Source of the DNA: Jiangella alkaliphila
GTDB taxonomy: Bacteria; Actinomycetota; Actinomycetes; Jiangellales; Jiangellaceae
Direction: 5' to 3'
Assembly (NCBI RefSeq): GCF_900105925.1
Contig: NZ_LT629791.1
Coordinates: 2,639,278 to 2,703,277, forward strand
DNA: 64,000 nt
In this document: positions 28,026 to 37,342 of the stretch, in pieces
Layout of the letters: the number at the start of each line of letters is the position of its first letter
Numbering within the stretch: position 1 is the first letter of the stretch
Position numbers and translations under genes: made by a program
Notes under the pieces: model-generated
Databases searched by the model: none
What the model saw: the letters and a program-made list of their open reading frames with translations, nothing else
What the model was told of the DNA's origin: nothing

Positions 28026-29297
28026 TCAGCCGGTGTGGCCGAGGTCGTCGTCCAAGCCGGCCAGGACGGCGGCCGCCTCTGCTCGCTGCGGGGAGCCCGG
28101 CGCCAGGCCGTCCAGCCGGGCCTGCCAGATCTGGGCGTCGTCGCGGCCCGACGGCGACATCGCGTAGTGCCGCAGCGCATCGGCGTCGCCGGACTGCAGC
28201 AGCACGTTGCGCAGCCAGCCGTGCAGCCGGTACCGCAGCGCGACGACCCCCGGCGCGGCCGACCGCGGCAGCAGGTCGCCCCGGTACAGCTCGACGGCGC
28301 CCCTCTGGTCGCCGCGGGTGAGGCGGTCGGCGACGTCCATGGCGTCGGTGCGCAGCTCCGTGCGCAGGCGGTATTGGCCGGCCGGCGACACCAGGTCGGG
28401 CACCGCCTTGCGCAGCCGCGACATCTCGGCGCGGACGGTGACCTCGGCGGCGTCGTGCTCGTACAGCTGCCAGGCGAGGTCGCCGGCGGACAGGCCGTCG
28501 GGGTGCTCGGCGAGCAGGAGCAGCAGTTCGGTGTGCCGCAGGCTCAGCTCGAGGCTGCGGCCGTGGTGCACCAGCAGCCCGCGGGAGCGGCCGAGGACCT
28601 CCAGCCGGCTGCCCGGCGTGGCGGCGACGGCGCCGCCGAGCAGCCGCAGCTCCGCCTCGACCGCCGCGATGGCGGACCGGACCAGGAACGCCGACTGCGG
28701 CGCCACGACCGAGGCGCCGCCGGTGATGTCGAGGACGCCGAGGACGTGGCCGGTGCGCGGGTCGCGGATCGGCGCCGCGGTGCAGCTCCACGGCTGGACG
28801 CTGCGGGCGTAGTGCTCGCTGCCGAAGACCTGCACGGTCTCGCCGACCGCGAGCGCCGTGCCGATGGCGTTGGTGCCCATGGCGTCCTCGCACCAGTCGG
28901 CGCCGGCCTGCAGATGCAGCCGTTCGGCCCGGCGGCGCAGGTCGTCGTCGCCCTCGGCCCACAGGATGCGGCCGCGGGCGTCGCCGACGATGACCAGCAC
29001 GCCGGCGTCGGCGGCGTCGTCGACCAGCAGCCGGCGCACGATCGGCATGGCGTGCCGCAGCGGGTGCGTGGCCCGCGCCTCGTGCAGCGCGTCGTCGATC
29101 AGCGTGACGGGGGAGTCGCGGCGGTCGGGGTCGACGTGCAGCGCGGCGGAGCGCCGCCACGACTCCAGGACGACCGGCCGGACCTCGGAGTCGCCGCCGG
29201 GGCCGGACTGCAGGAAGTTCTCGTGGGCCTGGGCCGTGAGGCGCCAGCGGCTGACCGGGTCGACGCCGTTCGGGAGCGCGAGCTGGAGGCTGGGCAC
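28026..29297 (-). CDS. GAF-domain transcriptional regulator with C-terminal DNA-binding domain
   Basis: A 423-residue regulator. The N-terminal segment has the LESWRRSAALHVDPDR motif typical of AcoR-like sensors, followed by a GAF domain (about residues 90-220, with GTNAIGTALAVGETV and SCTAAPIRDP blocks). The last 170 residues hold a winged-helix-like region (LRHTELLLLLAEHPDGLSAG, then EVTVRAEMSRLRKAV). There is no sigma-54 AAA domain. GTG 29297 has an excellent AGGAGGAG ribosome site. Relatives often sit by aldehyde dehydrogenase genes; none is visible here, so the target is unknown. Transcribed divergently from mshB. Confidence 0.8.
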   Translation of the reverse strand: MPSLQLALPNGVDPVSRWRLTAQAHENFLQSGPGGDSEVRPVVLESWRRSAALHVDPDRRDSPVTLIDDALHEARATHPLRHAMPIVRRLLVDDAADAGVLVIVGDARGRILWAEGDDDLRRRAERLHLQAGADWCEDAMGTNAIGTALAVGETVQVFGSEHYARSVQPWSCTAAPIRDPRTGHVLGVLDITGGASVVAPQSAFLVRSAIAAVEAELRLLGGAVAATPGSRLEVLGRSRGLLVHHGRSLELSLRHTELLLLLAEHPDGLSAGDLAWQLYEHDAAEVTVRAEMSRLRKAVPDLVSPAGQYRLRTELRTDAMDVADRLTRGDQRGAVELYRGDLLPRSAAPGVVALRYRLHGWLRNVLLQSGDADALRHYAMSPSGRDDAQIWQARLDGLAPGSPQRAEAAAVLAGLDDDLGHTG

Positions 29298-29403
29298 GTC
29301 ACTCCTCCTGGGGAGGTGGTCCGCGGGACACGCCTAGAGTAGGCCGTCCGGCGACCGGGGACGGCCGAACCTCGGCGATCGGTGCGCTGTCCGAGCGGCT
29401 GCA

Positions 29404-29409
29404 TAGGCT
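29404..29409 (+). promoter_or_regulatory. leaderless -10 box of mshB
   Basis: TAGGCT ends 6 bases before the mshB ATG, so transcription should begin at or next to the start codon. No ribosome site is seen upstream of that ATG. Confidence 0.5.
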
Positions 29410-29415
29410 GGGGAC

Positions 29416-30339
29416 ATGCCCGTCGAGCTTCCCGACCGCCGGATGTTGCTGGTGCACGCCCACCCCGACGACGAGTCCATCGGCACCGGCGCCACCATGG
29501 CCCGCTACGCCGCCGAAGGCGCCCACGTCACGCTCGTCACCTGCACACAGGGCGAGCAGGGCGAGATCGTGCTGCCCGAGCTGGCGCACCTCGCGCCCGA
29601 GCACGACGACGCTCTGGGGCCGCACCGGGCCGGCGAGCTCGCCGACGCCATGGCGCAGCTGAAGGTGGCCGATCACCGGTTCCTGGGTGGTCCGGGCCGG
29701 TACCGCGACTCCGGCATGGTGTGGGGCGCGGACGGCCGCCGCGCGGTGGCGCCCGACCAGCTCGACGCGCGGGCCTTCTGGTCCGCCGACCTCCGCGAGG
29801 CGGCCGACCACCTCGTCGCTGTCATCCGCGAGGTCCGGCCGCAGGTGCTGGTCACCTACGACGAGCACGGCGGCTACGGGCATCCCGATCACATCCAGGC
29901 GCACCGGGTGGCCACCTACGCGCGCGACCTCGCCGCCGTCCGCTCCTACCGCACCGACCTCGGCCCTGCCTGGGATGTCCCAAAGGTGTACTGGACGGCC
30001 ACGCCCCGCGAGGTGCTGCAGGAGGCGCTGACGGCGCTGCGCGAGCGCGGCGGCGCCGGCTTCGATAACCTCGCCTCGGCCGACGACTTCGGCTATGTCG
30101 TCGACCTCGCCGATGTCGACGCCGTCATCGACGGCTCCGATCACCTGGACGCGAAAATGGCGGCCATGCGGGCGCACGCCACGCAGATCGACGTGCATTG
30201 GCCGTACTTCACCCTCTCCGACAACGTCGGGCAGCCCATCTGGGCGCAGGAGTACTTCCGGCTGGCGCACGGCCGCCGCGGGCCGGCCGACCCCGGCACC
30301 GCCGTCGAGACCGACCTCTTCGCCGGCGTCGGGCCGTGA
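29416..30339 (+). CDS. mshB: mycothiol biosynthesis deacetylase MshB
   Basis: A 307-residue zinc deacetylase that removes acetate from GlcNAc-inositol, the third step in making mycothiol, the main low-molecular-weight thiol of actinomycetes. The LmbE-fold zinc motif AHPDDE is at residues 15-20 and the second metal/catalytic block GHPDHIQAH is near 155-163; YDEHGGYGH precedes it as in MshB. C-terminal [20 protein letters not shown] is also family-typical. It overlaps the next gene by three bases (GTGA). Expression is likely leaderless. Confidence 0.94.
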   Translation: MPVELPDRRMLLVHAHPDDESIGTGATMARYAAEGAHVTLVTCTQGEQGEIVLPELAHLAPEHDDALGPHRAGELADAMAQLKVADHRFLGGPGRYRDSGMVWGADGRRAVAPDQLDARAFWSADLREAADHLVAVIREVRPQVLVTYDEHGGYGHPDHIQAHRVATYARDLAAVRSYRTDLGPAWDVPKVYWTATPREVLQEALTALRERGGAGFDNLASADDFGYVVDLADVDAVIDGSDHLDAKMAAMRAHATQIDVHWPYFTLSDNVGQPIWAQEYFRLAHGRRGPADPGTAVETDLFAGVGP

Positions 30340-30761
30340 CCGTCGCACCCGGTGCGGCGCCGTCCGTCACGCCGTCCAGCCGGGCCGCTGGTCCGTCGCG
30401 GCGCGGCCGGGTGCTCTCCGCCCTCGCCGTCGCGGGCCTCGGCCTGGTCGCTGTGGCGGTCGCCGTCGCCGGGTCGTACCTGCATCGATGGGCCAGCCCG
30501 GCCGGCATCGTGCTGGCCGTCGGCGGGGCGGTGGGCGTCGGGATCCTGGCGCGGGTGTGCGCGCGCAGCCGCTTCGGGCTGGCCGTCATCGCGATGCTGT
30601 GGCTGGTGCCGGTTCTCGTGCTGTCGGGGCAGCCGGCGGGCGCCGACCGCGTCATCCTGAACGACGAGCACGGCCTGGTGTTCCTCTTCGGCGGTACGGT
30701 CGGTCTGGCCGTGGTACTCGGTCGCGGCGTCGAGGCGAGATCGACTCGACGAGTGACGTAG
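30336..30761 (+). CDS. small membrane protein coupled to mshB
   Basis: A 141-residue protein with a basic Ala/Pro/Ser N-terminus and four hydrophobic stretches: about residues 27-45, 52-67, 74-92 and 107-126. It starts with GTG overlapping the mshB stop. Similar small membrane proteins follow mshB in other actinomycetes (a DUF6113-like family, from memory), so a role near mycothiol metabolism or simply conserved synteny is possible. No catalytic motif is seen. Confidence 0.7.
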   Translation: MTVAPGAAPSVTPSSRAAGPSRRGRVLSALAVAGLGLVAVAVAVAGSYLHRWASPAGIVLAVGGAVGVGILARVCARSRFGLAVIAMLWLVPVLVLSGQPAGADRVILNDEHGLVFLFGGTVGLAVVLGRGVEARSTRRVT

Positions 30762-30825
30762 GATGCGCGGGGCAAGACCTGACTACTGACGAATTGCGCA
30801 TATTCAAACCGATAGGTGCCCAAGC

Positions 30826-33800
30826 GTGACCGACAACCCACCTGGCCGGGGCGGTGCCGCGGCCGCATCCACTGACCGTGGCGACGCGGTCGGCGCCGAG
30901 CCCGGCCGGCCCGCCGACGGGTCGGCGGTGACGTCTGCGGCCGACCCTATCGAGCCGTCCGGCAACGCATCGGCCGACCCCGCCACTGAGACGAACGGCA
31001 CACCCGCCCGACCGGCCTCCGCCGAGGGTGAGCGTTCCGGCGCTGCCGCGGGCGGGGGTGGTGCGCCGGTGCGGCGCACCCAGATCGCCGCGTCGGCGGC
31101 CGCGCTCGCCGAGAAGCGGGCGGCCAAGGCTCGCGCGGCGGCGGACGCCCAGACCGCCGCTGCTGCTCAGACCGCCGCGGCGGCTCAGGCGGCCGCGGAG
31201 GCTCGGGCCGCCGCCGAGGCTCGGGCCCGCGAGACGGCCGAGGCTCAGGCTCGTGAGGCGGCGGCTCAGGCCCGTAAGACGGCTCGGCCCGCCGGGGACG
31301 CCCCTGCGGCGGATCCGGGCGTCAGGGCCGTCACGCCGCCGCCGCGGGTCATCGACGCGCGCCCGAGCGCGATGCGCTCCGCCGACGCCCGTCCGTCCGG
31401 CGAGCCCCAGCGGCCGGAGACCAGCCGCCGTCCGCTCGACGACCGTCGTACCGAGACTCCCCGCGATGCGACGCCGACCCGCCAGGCTGAGGCGCCTCCC
31501 GCTGCCGGCGACGACGCTCCGTCGTTGCCCGCCCGCCAGCGCCCGACGTCGGCGCCGCTCGGCGCGGCCTCGCTGCAGCCGTCGATGCTGCCGCCGATCC
31601 AGGCCGAGCCACGTGCCGCCGGTGCGATGCAGGCCCGCCCCGCCGCCGACGAAGCGCGGTTCGCCGCCACGGCGCAGGCGTTCTCCGGCGCCCAGGCTGC
31701 CCGTGCCCGGGCCCGCGCCGCCGAGCAGGCCGAGGCCGCCACCCGCCGCGACGCGGAGGAGCAGCGGGCGGGTGCCCCGGCGAACGGATCCGCCGCGGCG
31801 CAGCGTCCCGCGCCCGGCCGCTCGAACGTCAAGGACCGCGACGGTCAGGCCTCTGCCGAGGAGGACGGCCAGCGCTACGAGGAGCCCCGCGTCGTGCAGG
31901 ACGCCCGTGCGGCCAAGACCCGCGGCGGCTCCACTGCTGCCGCGACGGCCGCCACGGCTGGGGTCGCCGCGGCCGCTGCCGCTGGTAGTGGTGTTGGTGG
32001 TGGCGGCGCTGGTGGTGGCGCCGACGACGGCGGGTCCCGGTCCGCCGCGGACCGGCCCAGCGCCGATCGGCCGGCCGACTCGGCCCGGCCCGAGGCGGCG
32101 CAGGCCGACGACGCTCGCCGGGCGCAGTGGGGTCCGCCGGATGCGGCCGAGCGGGGCCGTGCGGAGACGCCCGAGCCGAGCCGGCCCGTCGACTCCCGAC
32201 CGGCCGACGACGCTCGCCGGGCGCAGTGGGGACCGCCGGACGCGGCCGAGCGGGGCCGTGCGGAGACGCCCGAGCCGAGCCGGCCGGATACCGGCGAGCA
32301 GGATCGGCCGGCGACAACCGAGCCGAGCCGCTCCGAGGCCGCCCGTGCCGCCGAGCAGAACCGTGCTGAGGGCGCCGGCGCCGCCGCGCAGGGCAGCGCT
32401 GAGGGTGCCGGTGCCACGGAGCAGGGCCGCTCCGAGAGCAACCGCACCGCCGAGCGAGCCCCCGAGGCCGCCGACACCGCCGACGCCACGGAGGCGACCG
32501 AGGCCGCCCCTGCCGCCGAGCCGGCCCGGCCGCGGCCGGAGCCCGGCGTGCGTGCGGCCGGCATCTACACCGCTCCGGGCCGCGGCGACGCCGACCAGCC
32601 GACCCAGGCGCTCGGCTTCGGCGACGCCCCGACGTTGCCGGGCTCGGCCATGCCCGCGATCCTCGCCGCGGCCCTGGCCGCCGACGGCGCCGCGGCCACG
32701 CCCACGTCCACCCCCGACACATCCGCCCCCGAAGCCGACCCGACGGCCGGCCGGGCCTCCAGGCGGCAGCAGCAGCGTTCCTTCGGCCAGGCCGCCACCG
32801 CGGCCGCCTTGAAGGAGAACGCCGGCAAGCGCGGCGACGGCAACGGCAACGGCGGCGACGACAGCGGCGGCAACGACGACGACGGCGCGGGCTCCGGCGG
32901 CCGCAACAAGGTCAAGCTGGCGGCGCTCGTCGTGGCCGGCGTCGTCGTGGTGCTGGGCATCGGCTACGGCATCGCCTACGCCGTGGCCGGCGGCTCGCTG
33001 GCCCGGGGCGCGACGGTCGCGGGCATCGAGGTCGGCGGCATGTCGCCGGAGGAGGCCGAGGAGGCGCTCACCGCGCAGCTGCCGGCCCTCGTCGACCAGC
33101 CCTTCCATCTGATCATCGGCGACGAGGAGACCTCGTTCGAGGTGGTCCCGTCGGCGGCGGGCATGACGGTCGACGTCGCGGCGACGATCGACGAGGTGCC
33201 GGGCGGCAGCGCCAACCCGGTCTCGCTGTTCCGGGCGCTGCTCGGCGGCGACGAGACCACGCCGGTCCCGGCCATCGACCGGCCTACGCTCGAGGCCGCG
33301 CTCACCGAGATCGCCGCGCAGGCCGACATCGAGCCGGTGAACGGCGCGGTCGCGTTCGACGGCGGCGAGGTCGTCACCAGCGAGCCGCAGCCGGGCCGCG
33401 CGGTCAACCTCGACGCCACCATCGAGCGGCTCCAGGGCGCGTTCTTCGGCGCCGAGTCCAGCCTGCCCGTCGGCGACGTTCAGCTGGCCATCGACGAGGT
33501 GCAGCCGGCCGTCAGCACCGACGAGGTGCAGCGCGCCGTCGCCGAGTTCGCCGAGCCGGCGATGTCCGCCCCAGTGACGGTCGTCGCGGGCGAGGAGAGC
33601 GTCGAGCTGCCGGCCGAGCTCGTCGGCCAGGCGCTCACCATGGCCCCCGACGACGCCGGCACGCTGCAGCCCGCCATCGACGGCGCGCTGCTGACGGAGG
33701 TCGCGCGCGACCTGCTGACCGAGGTGGGCCAGGAGGGCCGCGACGCCACCGTCACCATCGAGGGCGGCGAGCCGGTCGTCGTGCCGGCCGAGCGCGGCAT

Positions 33801-34662
33801 GGGCATCGCGCCCGAGACGCTGAGCGCCGCGGTGCTTCCGGTGCTGACGGCCGAGGGCGACGCGCGCGAGGCCGCCGTCGAGCTGACCGAGGTCGACCCC
33901 GAGCTGACGACGGCCGCGGCCGAGGAGCTCGGCGTCACCGAGGTGGTCGCGGAATTCACCACCCGGTTCCCGCACGCCGACTACCGCAACGTCAACATCG
34001 GCACGGCGGCCGAGCGCATCGACAACACGCTGCTGCTGCCCGGCGACGAGTTCAGCCTCAACGGCATCGTCGGCGAGCGCACCGAGGCCAACGGCTTCAC
34101 CACCGGCACCATCATCGACGGCGGCCGGCTGGAGGAGTCCCTCGGCGGCGGCGTCTCGCAGGTGGCGACGACGACGTTCCACGCGGCCTTCCTGGCCGGT
34201 CTCGAGGACGTCGAGCACTGGCCGCACTCGATCTACTTCGACCGCTACCCGATCGGCCAGGAGGCCACGGTCGCCTGGGGGTCGAAGGACATGCGCTTCG
34301 CCAACGACACCCCGTACGGCGTCGTCGTCGACACCACCTTCACGCCGAGCACGTCCGGCAACCAGGGCACGCTCAACGTGAAGATCTGGAGCACGGAGTA
34401 CTTCCAGGTCGAGACGTCGGTGTCGGAACGCTCCAACTACACGTCGCCGCAGACGATCTACGACACGTCCGACAACTGCTCCGCGCAGGGCGGCAGCCAG
34501 GGCTTCAGCATCACGTCGTACCGGCAGGTGCTCGACCCCGACGGCAACCTCGTCAAGGACGAGGCCGACCCGTGGACGTACAACCCGAACCACCGGGTCA
34601 TCTGCGGGCCGGACCCGGGCGAGGACAACGGCCAGGGCGGCGGCGACAGCGACGAGGAGTGA
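30826..34662 (+). CDS. VanW-domain surface protein with a very long disordered N-terminal arm
   Basis: A 1278-residue protein. Residues 1 to about 690 are low-complexity, rich in Ala, Pro, Arg, Glu and Gln, and include a tandem repeat. A single membrane helix follows at about 695-717 (VKLAALVVAGVVVVLGIGYG), with the long arm predicted to be cytoplasmic. Outside are repeated domains of the PG_binding_4 type (about 730-1030) and a VanW domain (about 1040-1175: RNVNIGTAAERIDNTLLLPG, LGGGVSQVATT, HWPHSIYFDRY). VanW proteins occur in vancomycin-resistance loci but have no proven activity. A GTG start with a TAGGTG box 7 bases upstream suggests a leaderless messenger. Most relatives have a shorter N-terminal arm. 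Confidence 0.85.
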   Translation: MTDNPPGRGGAAAASTDRGDAVGAEPGRPADGSAVTSAADPIEPSGNASADPATETNGTPARPASAEGERSGAAAGGGGAPVRRTQIAASAAALAEKRAAKARAAADAQTAAAAQTAAAAQAAAEARAAAEARARETAEAQAREAAAQARKTARPAGDAPAADPGVRAVTPPPRVIDARPSAMRSADARPSGEPQRPETSRRPLDDRRTETPRDATPTRQAEAPPAAGDDAPSLPARQRPTSAPLGAASLQPSMLPPIQAEPRAAGAMQARPAADEARFAATAQAFSGAQAARARARAAEQAEAATRRDAEEQRAGAPANGSAAAQRPAPGRSNVKDRDGQASAEEDGQRYEEPRVVQDARAAKTRGGSTAAATAATAGVAAAAAAGSGVGGGGAGGGADDGGSRSAADRPSADRPADSARPEAAQADDARRAQWGPPDAAERGRAETPEPSRPVDSRPADDARRAQWGPPDAAERGRAETPEPSRPDTGEQDRPATTEPSRSEAARAAEQNRAEGAGAAAQGSAEGAGATEQGRSESNRTAERAPEAADTADATEATEAAPAAEPARPRPEPGVRAAGIYTAPGRGDADQPTQALGFGDAPTLPGSAMPAILAAALAADGAAATPTSTPDTSAPEADPTAGRASRRQQQRSFGQAATAAALKENAGKRGDGNGNGGDDSGGNDDDGAGSGGRNKVKLAALVVAGVVVVLGIGYGIAYAVAGGSLARGATVAGIEVGGMSPEEAEEALTAQLPALVDQPFHLIIGDEETSFEVVPSAAGMTVDVAATIDEVPGGSANPVSLFRALLGGDETTPVPAIDRPTLEAALTEIAAQADIEPVNGAVAFDGGEVVTSEPQPGRAVNLDATIERLQGAFFGAESSLPVGDVQLAIDEVQPAVSTDEVQRAVAEFAEPAMSAPVTVVAGEESVELPAELVGQALTMAPDDAGTLQPAIDGALLTEVARDLLTEVGQEGRDATVTIEGGEPVVVPAERGMGIAPETLSAAVLPVLTAEGDAREAAVELTEVDPELTTAAAEELGVTEVVAEFTTRFPHADYRNVNIGTAAERIDNTLLLPGDEFSLNGIVGERTEANGFTTGTIIDGGRLEESLGGGVSQVATTTFHAAFLAGLEDVEHWPHSIYFDRYPIGQEATVAWGSKDMRFANDTPYGVVVDTTFTPSTSGNQGTLNVKIWSTEYFQVETSVSERSNYTSPQTIYDTSDNCSAQGGSQGFSITSYRQVLDPDGNLVKDEADPWTYNPNHRVICGPDPGEDNGQGGGDSDEE
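32104..32286 (+). repeat. 33-residue tandem repeat inside the VanW-protein arm
   Basis: A 99-base unit (32104-32202) is followed by a nearly identical second copy of at least 84 bases (32203-32286). The protein unit starts ADDARRAQWGPPDAAERG and continues with a Glu/Pro-rich tail. A few synonymous changes separate the copies, so the duplication is recent or conserved by conversion. Confidence 0.85.
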
Positions 34663-34684
34663 CGCGCGACCACTGCCCGCCGGC

Positions 34685-35665
34685 TCAGCGCAGCCGGCGG
34701 TAGTGGTACGCGTGGTGCTCGGCGAAGCCGGCCTTGCGGTACGTCGCCCGGGCGGCCCCGTTCGGCTCGGCGACCTGCAGGTACACGTCGGTGGCGCCGA
34801 GCCGGTCGGCCCACGCCGCCAGCCCGGCGACGATGTGCCCGCCCAGCCCGCGCCGCCGGGCCGACGGCGCCACCTCGACCGCCGTCACCCCGAGCCAGCG
34901 TCGTCCGCTCGGCGCGTCGGTGACCGCGCCCCGCGCGATCGCGACCCGCACGCCGTCGTCGTCGTCCACCGACGCGAACCCGGCGGTGTCGGTGTTGACC
35001 AGCACGTCGACGGCGTGTGCCGGCAGCTCGCCGCCCCGGTAGTGGTAGCCGGCCAGCCAGTCGTCGTCGGGGCGGTCGTCGACCCGGACCGGCGGCAGCC
35101 CGGCCCGCTCCGAGCCGCGCACGACGGACACCGGCGCCACCATGACGAACGTCCGGTCCTCCAGCGCCGGCCAGCCGCGCGCGTCCAGGACCGGTCCGAG
35201 CGCCCGGCCGAGCGGCTCGGGCACCTGGAAGGCCGGCATCAGCCCGCGCGACCGGTACCACCGCTCGACCAGTTCGACGGCGTCGGCCGGCGGCCGCCCG
35301 GGGTCGTCCAGCGGCAGGCACGAGTTGGCCCGGCCGGTGAACCCGCCGGCGGCGCGCAGCAGCCAGCCGCCGCTCCACTCCGACTCCAGCGCCCGCCAGC
35401 CGCGCAGCGCCGCGGCCTCGAGGTCGCGGACGTCGCGGCGGGTCACCGTCAGCTCCGGGATCTCCTTGACGGCGACGACGTCGCCCGCCGGCACCGCGAC
35501 CACGTCGCCGCCACGCGAGGGCCGTACGCGCAGGACGTCGCCCGCGGCTTCGAGCACGCCGAGCACGTCCGTGGCGCCGAACTCGTCGCCGTGCAGGCGG
35601 TACCGGACCACGACACGCCGTCCGACCAGGTCGGACGGGTTCTGACTCGAACTGGGCTGTCTCAT
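34685..35665 (-). CDS. GNAT-family N-acetyltransferase
   Basis: A 326-residue protein. The last 130 residues form a GNAT domain with the acetyl-CoA-binding loop VAPSARRRGLGGHIV and the late AEPNGAARATYRKAGFAEHH segment. The first 75 residues form a separate beta-rich domain (RRVVVRYRLHGDEF, then DVVAVPAGDVVAVKEI). ATG 35665 is chosen over an in-frame GTG 18 bases upstream because it has a possible AAGG site. It ends 22 bases from the convergent VanW gene and is divergent from the ferredoxin gene, a neighbour pair kept in several actinomycetes (from memory). Substrate unknown. Confidence 0.85.
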   Translation of the reverse strand: MRQPSSSQNPSDLVGRRVVVRYRLHGDEFGATDVLGVLEAAGDVLRVRPSRGGDVVAVPAGDVVAVKEIPELTVTRRDVRDLEAAALRGWRALESEWSGGWLLRAAGGFTGRANSCLPLDDPGRPPADAVELVERWYRSRGLMPAFQVPEPLGRALGPVLDARGWPALEDRTFVMVAPVSVVRGSERAGLPPVRVDDRPDDDWLAGYHYRGGELPAHAVDVLVNTDTAGFASVDDDDGVRVAIARGAVTDAPSGRRWLGVTAVEVAPSARRRGLGGHIVAGLAAWADRLGATDVYLQVAEPNGAARATYRKAGFAEHHAYHYRRLR

Positions 35666-35774
35666 AGGCTGACCTTGGTGCACGATGGATTACGGGCACC
35701 GCGATACTAGGGCTGAGCACGAATGAGTAGCCGAACCGGTGCGCCGGATGGGCTTGCGATAGGAGGACACCGCC

Positions 35775-36104
35775 GTGACGTACGTCATCGCGCAGCCTTG
35801 CGTCGACCTCAAGGACCTCGCCTGCGTCGAGGAGTGTCCGGTCGACTGCATCTACGAGGGCGAGCGGATGCTCTACATCCACCCGGATGAGTGCGTCGAT
35901 TGCGGTGCGTGCGAACCGGTCTGCCCCGTCGAGGCGATCTTCTACGAAGACGACGTCCCCGGTGAGTGGAAGAGTTACTACACCGCCAACGTCGAGTTCT
36001 TCGACGACCTCGGCTCGCCGGGCGGCGCTGCCAAGCTGGGCGCCATCGCCAAGGACCATGCGCTGATCGCCGCACTGCCCCCGCAGGAGCACGAGGAGAC
36101 CTGA
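35775..36104 (+). CDS. fdxA: 7Fe ferredoxin (FdxA/FdxC-type)
   Basis: A 109-residue cytosolic electron carrier. Eight cysteines are placed as in seven-iron ferredoxins: Cys9, Cys17 and Cys50 for the [3Fe-4S] cluster, Cys21, Cys40, Cys43 and Cys46 for the [4Fe-4S] cluster, with Cys25 extra. The acidic C-terminal extension after residue 60 is standard for this type. The GTG start has a strong AGGAGG site. It is four bases upstream of dapC, an arrangement also known in mycobacteria. Confidence 0.96.
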   Translation: MTYVIAQPCVDLKDLACVEECPVDCIYEGERMLYIHPDECVDCGACEPVCPVEAIFYEDDVPGEWKSYYTANVEFFDDLGSPGGAAKLGAIAKDHALIAALPPQEHEET

Positions 36105-36108
36105 GCCG

Positions 36109-37203
36109 GTGCCTCAGCGGCTTCAGCTGCCCGCCTTCCCCTGGGACGCCCTCGTCCCGTACGCGATGCGCGCGGCGGCGCATCCCGACGGCATCGTCGA
36201 CCTCTCCATCGGCACGCCGGTCGACCCGACGCCCGAGGTGGTCCGTCGCGCGCTCGCCGCGGCGGCGGACGCCCCGGGCTACCCGACGACGCAGGGCACG
36301 CCCGCGCTGCGTGAGGCGGCCGTGCGCTGGCTCGGCCGGCGGGCCGGCGCCCAGGGCCTCGACCCCGGCGCCGTCATCCCGAGCATCGGCTCGAAGGAAC
36401 TGGTGGCCTGGCTGCCGACGCTGCTCGGCCTGGGCCCGGGCGACGCCGTCGTGTTCCCGGAGCTCGCCTACCCGACGTACGACATCGGCGCCCGGCTGGC
36501 GGGGGCCGACCCGGTCGCCAGCGACTCCGTCACGGCGCTCGGGCCGCGCCGGGTGGGGCTGATCTGGGTGAACTCGCCGGCCAACCCGCACGGCCGGGTT
36601 CTGCCGGCGGCGCATCTGGCCAAGGTGGTCGAGTGGGCGCGCGAGCGCGGCGCCGTCGTCGCCTCCGACGAGTGCTATCTCGAGCTGGGCTGGGAGGAGC
36701 GGCCGGTCTCGGTCCTCGACCCCGCCGTCAACGGCGGCTCGCTCGACGGCCTGCTGGCGGTGCACTCGCTGTCGAAGCGGTCCAACCTGGCCGGGTACCG
36801 GGCCGGGTTCGTCGCGGGTGACCCCGCGCTGGTCCGTCAGGTGCTCGAGGTGCGCAAGCAGGGCGGGTTCATGGTGCCGACGCCGGTGCAGGCCGCCATG
36901 GTGGCCGCCCTCGACGACGACGCCCACGTCGACGTGCAGCGCGAACGCTACGCCCGCCGCCGCGACGTGCTGCGGGCGGCGCTGGTCGAGGCCGGGTTCC
37001 GCATCGACGACTCCACCGCCGGCCTGTACCTGTGGGCGACCCTCGACGAGCCGTGCTGGGACACCGTCGACCGGCTGGCCGGCCGCGGCATCCTGGTCGC
37101 GCCGGGCTCGTTCTACGGCGCCACCGGCGGCTCGCACGTCCGCATCGCCCTGACGGCGACCGACGAGCGCGTCGACGCCGCCGTCAAGCGCCTGCTCAGC
37201 TGA
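36109..37203 (+). CDS. dapC: succinyldiaminopimelate transaminase
   Basis: A 364-residue PLP-dependent class I/II aminotransferase that makes N-succinyl-LL-diaminopimelate from the keto acid in the succinylase route to diaminopimelate and lysine. The PLP lysine is Lys223 in HSLSKRSNLAGYR; NSPANPHGRV, SDECYLELGW and the C-terminal arginine block SHVRIALTA are present. The DapC assignment over other aminotransferases rests on the close ferredoxin-dapC linkage and on dapD and dapE lying within 10 kb. The GTG start is four bases after the ferredoxin stop. Confidence 0.9.
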   Translation: MPQRLQLPAFPWDALVPYAMRAAAHPDGIVDLSIGTPVDPTPEVVRRALAAAADAPGYPTTQGTPALREAAVRWLGRRAGAQGLDPGAVIPSIGSKELVAWLPTLLGLGPGDAVVFPELAYPTYDIGARLAGADPVASDSVTALGPRRVGLIWVNSPANPHGRVLPAAHLAKVVEWARERGAVVASDECYLELGWEERPVSVLDPAVNGGSLDGLLAVHSLSKRSNLAGYRAGFVAGDPALVRQVLEVRKQGGFMVPTPVQAAMVAALDDDAHVDVQRERYARRRDVLRAALVEAGFRIDDSTAGLYLWATLDEPCWDTVDRLAGRGILVAPGSFYGATGGSHVRIALTATDERVDAAVKRLLS

Positions 37204-37266
37204 CGGCCGCCAGTCCGCCCGCCTGCGGCACGCCGCGGGGCAGTGGCGGAGCCTGTCGGACCGCCC

Positions 37267-37324
37267 TTGCAATGAGCACCTATACGCACCACGCGGCGAT
37301 GGTGCGTATAGGTGCTCATTGCAA
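37267..37324. terminator. perfect 25-bp inverted repeat between convergent genes
   Basis: Arms 37267-37291 and 37300-37324 are exact complements (25 bp) around an 8-base loop. The arm contains GAGCACCTATACGCACC and is markedly richer in A and T than the genes. It sits between the dapC stop (37203) and the stop of the convergent peptidase gene (37343), as expected of a bidirectional terminator, though the stem is unusually long. Confidence 0.75.
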
Positions 37325-37342
37325 AGGGGCTCGACGACGGGG

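Noticed and set aside
28026-29297. Sigma-54-dependent AcoR-type activator
   Set aside because: The GAF and N-terminal motifs match, but the AAA sigma-54 interaction domain is missing.
30652-34593. Open frame of about 1300 codons on the minus strand opposite the VanW-domain gene
   Set aside because: It mirrors the low-complexity Ala/Arg/Pro coding of the real gene; the product is an Arg/Gly/Val-rich shadow with no domain, and stops are rare on every frame at this GC content.
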